From Gammaproteobacteria bacterium (GTDB lineage Bacteria; Pseudomonadota; Gammaproteobacteria; Pseudomonadales; Azotimanducaceae): 41,648 nt of DNA. The translations under genes were made by a program, and so were the position numbers. The stretch spans positions 1-41,648 of the forward strand of contig JAPPDJ010000109.1 of assembly GCA_028824555.1 (NCBI GenBank), in the 5' to 3' direction. The notes under the pieces are model-generated. The model was given only the letters and a program-made list of their open reading frames with translations. It was not told where the DNA came from and made no database searches. Positions 20,073 to 29,076 of this stretch are shown piece after piece. The number at the start of each line of letters is the position of its first letter. Within the stretch, counting starts at the first letter, position 1.

Positions 20073-21842
20073 TTAGGCTCTTGCTTGCTTGTCGGTCGAG
20101 GTTCGGCCGGTCGAGTCACGCCGGATGCCAAGGAATGCGGCGGCTAGTGGTCGCGCTTCGTCGAGACTTCGGACCCGGTTCTCCTCGCCAATCGCGTGCA
20201 GGATGTTGAGCGTGTCGAGCGTAGCGGCCACGGACCCCGAAAGCCCGATCGTGATGCAGTGCGTGTCTGCCCGCCGTGCCACGTCGAGGAGCTGCTCGAT
20301 CACCATCGCGGCGCTGTCGTCGATGTAGGTGGCTTCGCTGAAATCGAACATCACCACGTCGTGATCCTTGATGTCCTCGCCGATCACGCTAACGAGCCGA
20401 TGCGAGGACGCCACCGTGAAGCTGCCCCGGAGTGCCAGCAAGCCGACCCTGGCCTGATAGGTGTCGAACTCCGCAACCGGTCGAAAGCCAGCGAAGAACA
20501 CGCGGTCGAGCAGCGGCGTGGACACCAGGCTGTCGAGTTCAAGCTGTTCCAGTTGCCGGGCGTGTGCCATGCCACCGGCAATGAGGCCAATGGCGACCGC
20601 CGTCACCAGGTCCACGAAGATGGTCAGCATCAGGGTGATGAGCATCACCAGCAGGTGGTCGGTGCGCAGGCGATGCACCCGCGCCAGCATCCGCCAGTCG
20701 ATGATGTCCCAGCCAACCTTCACCAGCACGCCCGCCAGTGCAGCGAGCGGGATTGGGTCCACGAGGCCGCCCAGGCCCAGCACCACCGCCAGCAACAATG
20801 CCGAGCGCAGCACGCCTGACACCGGCGTGCGGCCGCCAGCGCGGATGTTGGTGACCGTGCCCACCGTCGCGCCAGCGCCGGGCAGCGCCCCAAAGAGACC
20901 CGCCGCCATGTTGCCGATGCCCTGGCCGACGAGTTCGCGATCCGGATTGTGTCGGTTGCCTGTGAGGGAATCCGCCACCAGCGAGGTGAGCAGCGCATCC
21001 ACGGAGCCGAGCAAGGCGAGGATCAAGGCGGGTTGCAGGGCGGTTAGATAGAACGACGGTTCCGGCAGCGTCAGATGCAGCGAAGGCAGGCCTGTGGGAA
21101 TGGTGCCGATGACCGGCGCATCCGTGAGCCAGAGCACGCCGAGCGCGGTGCCGATCGCCAGTGCCGCCAGCGGCGCCGGCAGCGCCTTGTCGAGCCGGCG
21201 CGGCCACAGGAAGGCCGCCAGCAGCGTCACGGCACCGATGATGACGGCGTCGGGATTGAGGCTTGCCACGGCCGCGGGCAGTGCCGCCAGGGCATCAAGC
21301 GGGCCGCCTGTGGAAGACTTGCCCAGAAACGGCAGTGCCTGCACCAGCATGACGATGACGCCAATGCCCGACATGAAGCCCGAGACCACGACGTGCGGGG
21401 TGTAGGCGACGAAACGACCGATCTTCGACAGCCCCAGCAAGACCTGCATGAGGCCGGCAAGCACCACGATGGTGAGAGCCTCGGCGAGGCTGTCCGAATA
21501 GGTGACCATGATCGTTGCCATGGCGACGGTCATGGCTGGCGTCGGCCCGGAGATCTGGGAGCGGGTGCCGCCGAATACGGCGGCGAAGAAGCCGACGATG
21601 ATGGCGCCGTAGAGCCCCGCCGCTGCCCCCATGCCCGAAGCGATGCCAAAGCCGAGCGCCACCGGCAGCGCCAGCACCATCGAAGTTAGGCCGCCGAATA
21701 TGTCGCCGCGCAGCGTCGGCAGGTTGTAGTTGAGTCGCTTCAGGCCAGCGAGGGTTCGCACGGCGCCTCCCTTTTCCGGCACCCTCGCGGGTTGCCCGCC
21801 GTGTGTTTGACCAGGATCGTTGGTGTCGTGATTCGAGGCCAT
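20073..21842 (-). CDS. SulP family anion transporter with STAS domain
   Basis: Inner-membrane transporter (589 aa) of the SulP/SLC26 family, which moves sulfate, bicarbonate or other anions. About ten or more hydrophobic segments run from LRGDIFGGLTSMVLALPVALGFGIA to roughly residue 430. Conserved features include the amphipathic start of TM1, SQISGPTPAMTVAMA in TM3 and the NIRAGGRTPVSG loop. A C-terminal STAS domain (about 450-570) contains VVMFDFSEATYIDDSAAMVIEQLL, the strand-loop-helix of anti-anti-sigma-like domains. The ATG at 21842 gives a hydrophilic leader of about 40 residues. Substrate is undecided; no carbonic anhydrase or sulfate-assimilation gene is adjacent. It is divergent from the flavoprotein gene at 21960, sharing a 117-bp promoter region. 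Confidence 0.93.
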   Translation of the reverse strand: MASNHDTNDPGQTHGGQPARVPEKGGAVRTLAGLKRLNYNLPTLRGDIFGGLTSMVLALPVALGFGIASGMGAAAGLYGAIIVGFFAAVFGGTRSQISGPTPAMTVAMATIMVTYSDSLAEALTIVVLAGLMQVLLGLSKIGRFVAYTPHVVVSGFMSGIGVIVMLVQALPFLGKSSTGGPLDALAALPAAVASLNPDAVIIGAVTLLAAFLWPRRLDKALPAPLAALAIGTALGVLWLTDAPVIGTIPTGLPSLHLTLPEPSFYLTALQPALILALLGSVDALLTSLVADSLTGNRHNPDRELVGQGIGNMAAGLFGALPGAGATVGTVTNIRAGGRTPVSGVLRSALLLAVVLGLGGLVDPIPLAALAGVLVKVGWDIIDWRMLARVHRLRTDHLLVMLITLMLTIFVDLVTAVAIGLIAGGMAHARQLEQLELDSLVSTPLLDRVFFAGFRPVAEFDTYQARVGLLALRGSFTVASSHRLVSVIGEDIKDHDVVMFDFSEATYIDDSAAMVIEQLLDVARRADTHCITIGLSGSVAATLDTLNILHAIGEENRVRSLDEARPLAAAFLGIRRDSTGRTSTDKQARA

Positions 21843-21959
21843 TGTCGCCTGTGACGGGCGGTATTGCACATCCAAGCAGCGAAGTCGCTGCCTTGTATTG
21901 GCCATTTGTGACTGCGAGCATGGTGGCGCGAGCATCGGCAAAAGGGCGAGAGAACCGAT

Positions 21960-23426
21960 ATGACCAGGACACGCCACGTCGTGGTGGTGGGTGGCGGCAA
22001 TGCGGCTCTTTGTGCCGCGTTGGCGGCGCGGGAGCAGGGTGCCCGTGTGACGCTGCTCGAACGGGCCCCACACGAGGCCCGCGGCGGCAACTCGCGCTTC
22101 ACCGCCGGCGCCATGCGCACCGTCTATGGCGGCGCCGAGGACCTGCGTCGGATCATGCCGGAGCTGACGGACGCGGAGGTGGCGCGCACCGACTTCGGCA
22201 GCTACTCGCGGGAGAAGTTCTACGACGATCTTGGTCGCGTCACGCAGTACCGCAGCGACCCGGACCTTGCCGAGCGCCTGATCGAGGGCAGCTTCGAGAC
22301 CTTGTTGTGGATGCACGGCCACGGCGTTCGCTTCCTGCCGCTCTACGGCCGGCAGTCGTTCGAGGTGGACGGCAAGGTTCGATTTTGGGGCGGGCTGACG
22401 GTGGAGGCGTGGGGTGGCGGCCCGGGCCTTGTGGACAGCCTTACGTCGATCGCCGAGCGCGCCGGCGTTGCCTTGCGCTACGGCGCTCGAGCGACGCGCC
22501 TCGAACGGCATGGCAGGGGCTGGCGCGTTGGCGTGGCGGACGACTGGATCGACGCCGATGGCGTGGTGCTCGCTTGCGGCGGCTTCGAGTCCAACCCCGC
22601 TTGGCGCACGCGCTATCTGGGCCCGGGCTGGGACCTCGCCAAGGTGCGTGGAACCCGCTTCAACACCGGTGACGGCATTCGCATGGCGGTGGACGCGGGC
22701 GCGGCAACACGCGGCAATTGGTCCGGCTGCCATGCCGTGGGCTGGGACATGAACGCGCCGGAGTTCGGTGACCTCGCCGTCGGCGACAACTTCCAGAAGC
22801 ACTCCTATCCGTTCGGCGTGTTGGTGAACAGCGACGGCCGCCGTTTTGTCGACGAGGGCGCAGACTTCCGCAACTACACCTACGCCAGATACGGGCGCGA
22901 GGTGCTGGGCCAGCCGGGCCAGTGTGCGTGGCAACTCTTCGACGCCAAGGTTACGCACCTGTTGCGCGACGAATACCGCATCCGCCAGGTGACCAAGGTG
23001 TCCGCCGACACCATCGAGGAGCTGGCGGCGAAGATGGAGGGCGTGAATGCGGTCAATCTTGTCGCCGAAATCGCGGCATACAACGCCGCGGTGGATACCG
23101 CAACTCCGTTCGACCCAACCGTGCTGGACGGCCGCGGCACCGAAGGCATTGCCGTGCCAAAGACCAACTGGGCCAACCGCCTCGACACCCCTCCGTTTGA
23201 GGCATACGGCATCACCTGCGGCATCACCTTCACGTTTGGGGGCCTCGCCGTGGACGCTGGGGCGAGGGTGTGCGGCGAAGACGGTGAACCGATGCCGGAG
23301 CTCTACGCTGCCGGCGAACTGGTAGGCGGCCTCTTCTATTTCAACTACCCCGGCGGAACGGGCCTAACCTCTGGCGCGGTATTCGGCCGCGTGGCCGGCA
23401 CCGCTGCCGCCCAACCGACTGCTTGA
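21960..23426 (+). CDS. FAD-dependent dehydrogenase, TcuA/fumarate-reductase flavoprotein family
   Basis: A 488-aa flavoprotein of the succinate-dehydrogenase/fumarate-reductase flavoprotein family, closest by eye to tricarballylate dehydrogenase (TcuA), which oxidises tricarballylate to cis-aconitate. The FAD site is HVVVVGGGNAALCAALAARE with ARGGNSRFTAGAMR after it. The C-terminal FAD motif is ELYAAGELVGGLFYFNYPGGTGLTSGAVFGR. The capping-domain region has GGLTVEAWGGGPGLVDSL. There is no heme or Fe-S domain. A tcuB or tcuC partner is not present, so the tricarballylate substrate is only a family-based guess; steroid-type 3-ketosteroid dehydrogenases share part of the architecture. It is convergent with the dmlA-like gene. 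Confidence 0.82.
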   Translation: MTRTRHVVVVGGGNAALCAALAAREQGARVTLLERAPHEARGGNSRFTAGAMRTVYGGAEDLRRIMPELTDAEVARTDFGSYSREKFYDDLGRVTQYRSDPDLAERLIEGSFETLLWMHGHGVRFLPLYGRQSFEVDGKVRFWGGLTVEAWGGGPGLVDSLTSIAERAGVALRYGARATRLERHGRGWRVGVADDWIDADGVVLACGGFESNPAWRTRYLGPGWDLAKVRGTRFNTGDGIRMAVDAGAATRGNWSGCHAVGWDMNAPEFGDLAVGDNFQKHSYPFGVLVNSDGRRFVDEGADFRNYTYARYGREVLGQPGQCAWQLFDAKVTHLLRDEYRIRQVTKVSADTIEELAAKMEGVNAVNLVAEIAAYNAAVDTATPFDPTVLDGRGTEGIAVPKTNWANRLDTPPFEAYGITCGITFTFGGLAVDAGARVCGEDGEPMPELYAAGELVGGLFYFNYPGGTGLTSGAVFGRVAGTAAAQPTA

Positions 23427-23447
23427 CGGTATCCGACTCTGGTTGCA

Positions 23448-23482
23448 GGGCGAGACGCCCTCCACGAGGGGCTCGTCCTACC
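23448..23482. repeat. Degenerate family-2 hairpin between convergent genes
   Basis: gggcgagacgccctc and gaggggctcgtcctac form an imperfect inverted repeat around cac. On the minus strand it begins gtaggacgagcccctc, a variant of the GTAGGGGCGAGG element seen at 14936 and 33240. It sits between two convergent stop codons and may serve as a shared terminator. Confidence 0.5.
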
Positions 23483-23484
23483 GC

Positions 23485-24567
23485 CTAAGCCGTGATGGAA
23501 CTGGCGATTGCGTCGCCGACTTGGACGGTTGAAGCCGTGCCGCCCATGTCTCGTGTGCGGGGGCCACCCTCCGTCAGCACCACCTCGATGGCTTTCTCGA
23601 TTGCGTCGGCAGCCTGACCGTGCCCCAAGTGGCGCAGCATCATCGCGCCGGACCAGATCTGGCCGATGGGGTTGGCAATACCTTCGCCGGCGATGTCGGG
23701 GGCGGAGCCATGTACCGGCTCGAACATCGAAGGGTGTTCGCCGGTGGGGTTGATGTTGGACGAAGGGGCGATGCCAATCGAGCCGGCAACTGCCGGTCCC
23801 AAGTCCGAGAGGATGTCACCGAACAGGTTGCTGCCCACCACCACATCGAACCAGTCCGGGTGCTGCACGAAGTGGGCCGTGAGAATGTCGATGTGATATT
23901 GATCGGTTTCGATCTCCGGGAAATCCGCTGCCACCGCGGCAAAGCGCTCGTCCCAGTACGGCATCGTATGGATGATGCCGTTCGACTTGGTGGCCGACGT
24001 GACCTTGCTTCGGCCCTCCCGCCGCGCGAGCTCGAAGGCGAAGCGAATGATTCGATCCACGCCGCGGCGCGTGAACACGCTCTCCTGCACGGCCATCTCC
24101 GCGTCCGTGCCGGCATAGAGCCGGCCGCCGATCTCGGAGTACTCGCCCTCCACGTTTTCGCGCACGACGAGGAAATCGATGTCGTCCGGGCCCCGTCCAG
24201 CAAGGGGCGTCGTGGTGCCCGGGAACATCCGGCACGGACGAAGGTTGACGTATTGGTCAAACTCTCGGCGGATCGGGATGAGCAGGCCCCAAAGAGAGAT
24301 GTGATCCGGCACCGTCGGCCAGCCCACCGCGCCAAGGAAGATGGCGTCGTTTGGACGCAGCTGCTCGATGCCATCCTCCGGCATCAGCCGACCGCTCTCA
24401 GCATAGTCTTCGCACGACCAGGCGAACTCGTGCCACTCGAAGTCGATGCCGAAGCGGCGCCCCGCCGCCTCGAGCACCTTCATGCCCTCGGGCACCACCT
24501 CGCGACCGATGCCGTCTCCGGGGATGGCCGCAATATCGAACCGTTTTGCGGGGTTCGGTTTGGTCAT
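23485..24567 (-). CDS. dmlA: D-malate/tartrate dehydrogenase (decarboxylating), IMDH family
   Basis: NAD-dependent beta-decarboxylating dehydrogenase (360 aa), of the subgroup containing tartrate dehydrogenase (TtuC) and D-malate dehydrogenase (DmlA). It starts MTKPNPAKRFDIAAIPGDGIG. The subgroup motif is LLIPIRREFDQYVNLRPCR. Substrate and metal residues appear in VVRENVEGEYSEIGG, the Lys in SKVTSATKSNG, and GSNLFGDILSDLGPAVAG. The C-terminal NAD motif is HGSAPDIAGEGIANPIG. Length matches the subgroup (about 360) and it lacks isopropylmalate-pathway neighbours. Its ATG overlaps the stop of mpl by 4 bp (ATGA). The exact choice among D-malate, tartrate and related hydroxy acids is open, so the symbol is provisional. 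Confidence 0.88.
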   Translation of the reverse strand: MTKPNPAKRFDIAAIPGDGIGREVVPEGMKVLEAAGRRFGIDFEWHEFAWSCEDYAESGRLMPEDGIEQLRPNDAIFLGAVGWPTVPDHISLWGLLIPIRREFDQYVNLRPCRMFPGTTTPLAGRGPDDIDFLVVRENVEGEYSEIGGRLYAGTDAEMAVQESVFTRRGVDRIIRFAFELARREGRSKVTSATKSNGIIHTMPYWDERFAAVAADFPEIETDQYHIDILTAHFVQHPDWFDVVVGSNLFGDILSDLGPAVAGSIGIAPSSNINPTGEHPSMFEPVHGSAPDIAGEGIANPIGQIWSGAMMLRHLGHGQAADAIEKAIEVVLTEGGPRTRDMGGTASTVQVGDAIASSITA

Positions 24568-25985
24568 GCGGCCTTGGTCTCCAATTGTCCTCTGAGCGTC
24601 GCGTGAATGCCGCCGAATGCGCCGTTGCTCATGAGTACCACGTGGCAGGCCTCGGTCGTGTCGGACATGCCGGCGATTTGCGTTGTCAGGAGGTCGAGGT
24701 CGTTCACCACCGTTGCCGGCGGCGTGCTGTTGCGGGCGAGCTCCGCCAGGTCCCATTGGATGCCCTGCGGGCGAAACCAGATGGTCTCGTCGGCGGCGGC
24801 GCAGCAGGCGGCGAGGTCTGCGCGCAGGGTTCCGAGGGACATGGTGTGGGTGCGCGGCTCCACCACCGCCACGATCCGCTCCTTGCCGACATGGTGCCGC
24901 AGCCCTTCGAGCGTTGCACGGATGGCTGTGGGGTGGTGTGCGAAGTCGTCGTACACGATCAGTCGGCCACTGGTGGCGACCACTTCGAGCCGTCGCTTGA
25001 CGCCTTGGAACGAGGCGAGCGCGGCGATGGCATCCTGTGGCGGAACGCCGACGTGGCGCGCTGCGGCGATTGCGGCGAGGCCGTTGTGAACGTTGTGGCG
25101 TCCGAGCAGTCGCCAGGTGACCCTGCCGAGCTCCTCGTCGCCGAGCGTCACGGAAAAGGAGCTGCCGTCGGCGTCGGCGTCGGCCTGCAGCCACTCGCCG
25201 TTGTCCGTGGGCAGGCGCCTCCAGCGTTCGCCCTTGCCCTCGCCGAAGCGGGATATCGACGTCCATGCGCCCATTGCCAGCATCTCGCTGACGTGGTGGT
25301 CGTGTCGCGGCGCCACGATCAGCCCGTTGCTCGGCACGGTTCGCACCAGATGGTGAAACTGTTCCTTGATCTGCTCGACGTCGTCGTAGATGTCGGCGTG
25401 GTCCAGTTCGATGTTGCTGACGATGAGCGTCCGCGGGCGATAGTGGACGAACTTGGCGCGACGGTCGAAGTAGGAGGTGTCGTACTCGTCCGCCTCCACC
25501 ACGAAAAACGGCGAATCGCCAAGTCTTGACGACACCCCGAAGTCGAGCGGCACGCCGCCGATGAGGAAGCCGGGCTTGAGGCCGGCGTACTCGAGAATGT
25601 GCGCCACCATGCTCGCGGTGGTGGTCTTGCCGTGGGTGCCGGAAGCGGCCACCGGCCAGCGTTCGCGCAGCACCTCCTGGCCGAGCCATTCGGCGCCGGA
25701 GATGTAGGGCAGGTTTTCGTCGAGCACGTGCTCCACGGCGGGATGGCCGCGCGGCAGTTGCGCATTGCCGATTACGACGAGGTCGGGCCTCGGCTGCATT
25801 TGTTCGGGCTCGAACCCCTCATGCACAGTGATGCCGGCGTCGGCGAGCTGGTCGCTCATCGGCGGATAGAGCGGCCCGTCGCTGCCGCTCACCTGGTGCC
25901 CCATTTCCCGCGCCAGCAGCGCGAGCCCGCCCATCAGCGTGCCGCCGATGCCGAGGAAGAAGATGCGCTGCTCGCCCGCGCTCAT
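24564..25985 (-). CDS. mpl: UDP-N-acetylmuramate:L-Ala-gamma-D-Glu-meso-DAP ligase (murein recycling)
   Basis: Cytoplasmic ATP-dependent ligase (473 aa) that attaches recycled murein tripeptide to UDP-MurNAc. The N-terminal Rossmann domain has RIFFLGIGGTLMGGLALLA and VSGSDGPLYPPM. The P-loop of Mur ligases is SGTHGKTTT at residues 115-123. The central domain has VVEADEYDTSYFDRRAKF and SNIELDHADIY. The C-terminal domain has VYDDFAHHPTAIRATL and VEPRTHTMSLGTLR, the form that separates Mpl from MurC. It is overlapped by 4 bp on both sides, by a membrane-protein gene upstream and the dmlA-like gene downstream. Presence implies recycling of peptidoglycan with meso-DAP. Confidence 0.95.
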   Translation of the reverse strand: MSAGEQRIFFLGIGGTLMGGLALLAREMGHQVSGSDGPLYPPMSDQLADAGITVHEGFEPEQMQPRPDLVVIGNAQLPRGHPAVEHVLDENLPYISGAEWLGQEVLRERWPVAASGTHGKTTTASMVAHILEYAGLKPGFLIGGVPLDFGVSSRLGDSPFFVVEADEYDTSYFDRRAKFVHYRPRTLIVSNIELDHADIYDDVEQIKEQFHHLVRTVPSNGLIVAPRHDHHVSEMLAMGAWTSISRFGEGKGERWRRLPTDNGEWLQADADADGSSFSVTLGDEELGRVTWRLLGRHNVHNGLAAIAAARHVGVPPQDAIAALASFQGVKRRLEVVATSGRLIVYDDFAHHPTAIRATLEGLRHHVGKERIVAVVEPRTHTMSLGTLRADLAACCAAADETIWFRPQGIQWDLAELARNSTPPATVVNDLDLLTTQIAGMSDTTEACHVVLMSNGAFGGIHATLRGQLETKAA

Positions 25986-26497
25986 GGCGACGGTACCGGG
26001 GGTGGTGGGAGAGTGGCTTGCAGCACGACAATGGCGATCAGCCACATGCCGAATGCCACAAGGATGCCGACGCGAAGCGTCGTGTCGAGTGCGCGCCCGA
26101 GGATGAAGCCGTTGACCACGATCTGCCAGATCTGGAAGGCGAGGGCAAAGGTGCCCTGCACGATGGGCCAAGCCGTCAGCACCGCGAGCGCAGGAAGCAT
26201 CGGCACGCTGATGAGCACCTCGCAGCCAACGAGCGCCGCGAACGTCGGCAGAAAGCGGTCGCCGAAGTCGCGTACATAGAGGCCAAACCAGGTGAGCGAA
26301 CCGAGCACGGCGAGGCCGAGGATCGGTGTGCCGAGGGCCAGCGACAGCGGCACGTCTGCGAGCAACGCGAACCCGGCGCCGCCGATGACGACGTCGGCGG
26401 CGATCAGCGCAAGCAGAAACCACGTCTGCGTCGGCACGGACTCCGGCCCATGCCGCAACAGGCAGATGTTCAAGAAAAGGCTAATCACCCCAACCAT
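25982..26497 (-). CDS. Small multi-pass membrane protein of unknown function
   Basis: A 171-aa, strongly hydrophobic protein with about five predicted membrane segments (VISLFLNICLL, FLLALIAADVVIGGAGFALL, LGLAVLGSLTWFGLYV, an IVQGTFALAFQIWQIVV stretch, and VGILVAFGMWLIAIVVLQA near the C-terminus). I recognise no family motif. The ATG at 26497 was chosen because the hydrophobic domain begins right there; an upstream in-frame start at 26584 would add a basic, non-conserved tail. Its stop overlaps the mpl start (ATGA), which makes a role in cell-envelope or murein handling plausible but unproven. Confidence 0.7.
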   Translation of the reverse strand: MVGVISLFLNICLLRHGPESVPTQTWFLLALIAADVVIGGAGFALLADVPLSLALGTPILGLAVLGSLTWFGLYVRDFGDRFLPTFAALVGCEVLISVPMLPALAVLTAWPIVQGTFALAFQIWQIVVNGFILGRALDTTLRVGILVAFGMWLIAIVVLQATLPPPPVPSP

Positions 26498-26620
26498 CGT
26501 GAGATTCTCGCACAAGCACCGGACAGCCGTTGAAACCAGACCCCAAAAGCCTGTCCGACGTTTCCAACCCACTGCGCGAGCCAATAGACTTGCACGCCGA
26601 CGTTTTGCCCCGGAGACACC

Positions 26621-28468
26621 ATGCCCGACACCGCTGGCCCCGCCTGGGATCTCTCCACCGAATATGCCGCTCCCGACGATCCCGCGATCGATGCCGATCT
26701 TGCCGAACTCGAGGCGTTGCTGGCGGAGGCGGAGCGACGGAGCGAGCCGCTCGCCGAAGCTGTGGCGCAGTCCTTCCGGCTTGACGGGGCAGCTCGGGAC
26801 GCCTGTGTTGCCGCGGCGCAGGCGGTCTATCTCACCGGCGAGAAGGCATCGCGCCTACTCCAGGACCCGAACGTGTATGCGGAATGCCGCCTTTCCGTGA
26901 ACAGCCGCGACGGTGCCGCGCAGGCGCTCCAGGGCCGGCTGCAATCCCTGCATGTGCGTTATCTCGAAGCGATGGAGCCGCTGTCGCAATTCCTCGACTT
27001 GGCGCCGCAGGATTGGGTGGACGAATACCTCGCGGACGACCGCGTGCGCGCCTCCGAATTCGCTGTGCGGCATTCTCGCAAGAGGCGACACGAGACCCTG
27101 CCGCTCAGCGAGGAAAGCCTCGTCAATGCGCTCTCGCAGGACGGCATCCACGCTTGGGGCCGCCTCTACGACCAACTGTCGGGGGCGCTCCGTTGTGAGG
27201 TGCGGGGCGAGGGCAATGAGCCCGAAGAGGTGGGCCTCGCCGAGGCCGCCTCCCGAATGCAATCCACCGACGATGCCGTTCGCGAGGACGCCTGGCGCGC
27301 CATAAACCGCAGTTGGGACGATCACGTCGAGTCCGCGGCCGGAGCCATCAACGCCATCGCTGGCTGGCGGCTCGAAATGTGCCGCCGCCGTTCGGGCGAG
27401 CGTCCGGTGCACTACCTCGACGCCCCGGTGCACGCCAATCGCATCGAACGCAAGACCTTGGATACCCTCATGGAAGTGGCCTGGGAAGCCAATGCCCTGG
27501 GGCGCCGCGCGGCCCGCGCCATGGCCCGCGCCTACGGCAAGACCCACATCGCCCCTTGGGACCAACGTGCCCCTGCCCCGGCACTCTCCGGCACTGCCGA
27601 AGCCATCCCCTTCGCCGAAGCCACCGAACTCGTCGCCGGCGCCTATGACAGCGTCAACCCGGAGATGGGCGACTTCGTGCGCATGATGGTGGAAAAGCGC
27701 TGGATCGAGGCCACCCAAGGCGCCAACAAGCGCCCCGGCGCCTATTGCACGTCGTTCGCGAAGTCACGCACTCCCCGCGTGTACATGACGTACTCCGGCT
27801 CCATGACCGACGTGACCATCCTCGCCCATGAACTCGGCCACGGCTTCCACCACTGGGTGATGCGCGACCTGCCGGATTCGCAGCGCCACTACGGCATGTC
27901 CGTAGCGGAAACCGCGAGCACCTTCGGCGAAACCGTCGTTCGCGATTCGCTGATGCAGCGCGCCGACTCCGCCGAAGCGGAGCTTGCAGTCGCGTGGGAG
28001 GAAGTGGCTGCCACCGCCGCCTTCCTTCTCAACATACCCACCCGCTTCGAGTTCGAAACCCGGTTCTACGATGCCCGCTCCGAACGCCCGCTGCTGCCGG
28101 ACGAACTGAAGGGCATCATGCGCGAAGCCTGGCTCAAGTGGCACGGCGACGCCTTGGCGGAGCCGGACCCGCTGTTCTGGGCCAACAAGCTGCACTTCTA
28201 CATCTCGGGCTTAAGCTTCTACAACTTCCCGTACCTCTTCGGCTATCTCTTTAGTCTCGGCGTCTATGCCCGCCGCGAACAGATGGGCGCGAGTTTCTTC
28301 GAGCGCTACAAGGCCCTTTTGGCCGACACAGGCCGAATGACCGCAGAGGAACTGGCGAAGCAACACCTCGACGCCGACCTGACCGCCCCAGACTTCTGGC
28401 GCGACACGGTGGCGGCGCTCGAACCAAGGGTCGAGAACTTCGAGCGGCTGGTGGCGGAGTGCGTGTAG
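26621..28468 (+). CDS. M3 family oligoendopeptidase (PepF-like)
   Basis: Cytoplasmic zinc metallopeptidase (615 aa) that cuts short peptides. The zinc site HELGH is at residues 403-407, in ILAHELGHGFHHWVM. The third ligand Glu lies downstream in MSVAETASTFGETVV. The family Tyr pair is in the C-terminal HFYISGLSFYNFPYLFGYLFSLG. Upstream, KRPGAYCTSF and RVYMTYSGSMTDV are standard M3B motifs. A GGAG ribosome site lies 5 nt before the ATG. Length fits PepF/M3 proteins (about 600). It is divergent from the mpl cluster with about 120 bp between starts. The two lipoprotein genes that follow lie on the same strand after a 143-bp gap. Confidence 0.94.
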   Translation: MPDTAGPAWDLSTEYAAPDDPAIDADLAELEALLAEAERRSEPLAEAVAQSFRLDGAARDACVAAAQAVYLTGEKASRLLQDPNVYAECRLSVNSRDGAAQALQGRLQSLHVRYLEAMEPLSQFLDLAPQDWVDEYLADDRVRASEFAVRHSRKRRHETLPLSEESLVNALSQDGIHAWGRLYDQLSGALRCEVRGEGNEPEEVGLAEAASRMQSTDDAVREDAWRAINRSWDDHVESAAGAINAIAGWRLEMCRRRSGERPVHYLDAPVHANRIERKTLDTLMEVAWEANALGRRAARAMARAYGKTHIAPWDQRAPAPALSGTAEAIPFAEATELVAGAYDSVNPEMGDFVRMMVEKRWIEATQGANKRPGAYCTSFAKSRTPRVYMTYSGSMTDVTILAHELGHGFHHWVMRDLPDSQRHYGMSVAETASTFGETVVRDSLMQRADSAEAELAVAWEEVAATAAFLLNIPTRFEFETRFYDARSERPLLPDELKGIMREAWLKWHGDALAEPDPLFWANKLHFYISGLSFYNFPYLFGYLFSLGVYARREQMGASFFERYKALLADTGRMTAEELAKQHLDADLTAPDFWRDTVAALEPRVENFERLVAECV

Positions 28469-28611
28469 AGCCGACGGGTTTGCTTTACTCCTTGCCAGCC
28501 TCCGCAGGACGTCGGGTCGCCGTCGGGCTGTGGGGACCCGTTAAGCTTGCGTTCAGGTAGCGACGTGCAAAGTGCGCGCATGTCGCCATTTGCTGGGGAG
28601 ATGAGTCACTC

Positions 28612-29052
28612 ATGAAACCAATGCGCGTTCCTGTCCGGGTGATCCCGGCCTTGGCTGTCGTGCTGGCGCTGGCGGGCTGCGCCGCGCCAACGCAGCCTGT
28701 CGCCGAGCGCAACTCCACACTCACCCAAGGCCAAGTGCAACTGAACCTCCAAGTGGGCACGACCACCAAGGCCGAAGTGGTGGAGGTGTTTGGTGCCCCC
28801 AACATCACCACCCGCAACAGCGATGGTGTTGAGGTGTGGACCTACCAGCGCTCGGCACGGGTCTCCCAATCGGCCAGTCGATCGGGGCTCTGGTCCATCC
28901 TGCTCACACCAGGTGCGCGCGGCGCGGGGGGCCTCCTCGGCACGTCCTCCTCAAGCGGCTTCGAGACCACATCGCGCATGATCACACTCATCATCGAGTT
29001 CGACTCTGCCGACGTGGTGGCAGACTTCCGCAGCCGCACGGCGGATTTCTGA
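28612..29052 (+). CDS. Lipoprotein with a BamE/SmpA-like domain
   Basis: A 146-aa predicted lipoprotein. The signal peptide ends in lipobox LAGC with Cys23. After it, LNLQVGTTTKAEVVEVFGAPNITTRNSDGVEVWTYQ is the pattern of the BamE/SmpA fold (a KxxVxxxFGxP turn and a Trp-Tyr strand). A Ser/Gly-rich loop follows (about 80-120), then the last strand MITLIIEFDSADVVADF. Unlike BamE proper it does not lie beside fur or yfjG-like genes, so I do not assign the BAM complex. It sits 24 bp before a second lipoprotein gene and the two are probably one operon in the outer membrane. Confidence 0.8.
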   Translation: MKPMRVPVRVIPALAVVLALAGCAAPTQPVAERNSTLTQGQVQLNLQVGTTTKAEVVEVFGAPNITTRNSDGVEVWTYQRSARVSQSASRSGLWSILLTPGARGAGGLLGTSSSSGFETTSRMITLIIEFDSADVVADFRSRTADF

Positions 29053-29076
29053 CCACGAGGACAAGGGGGAAACGCC

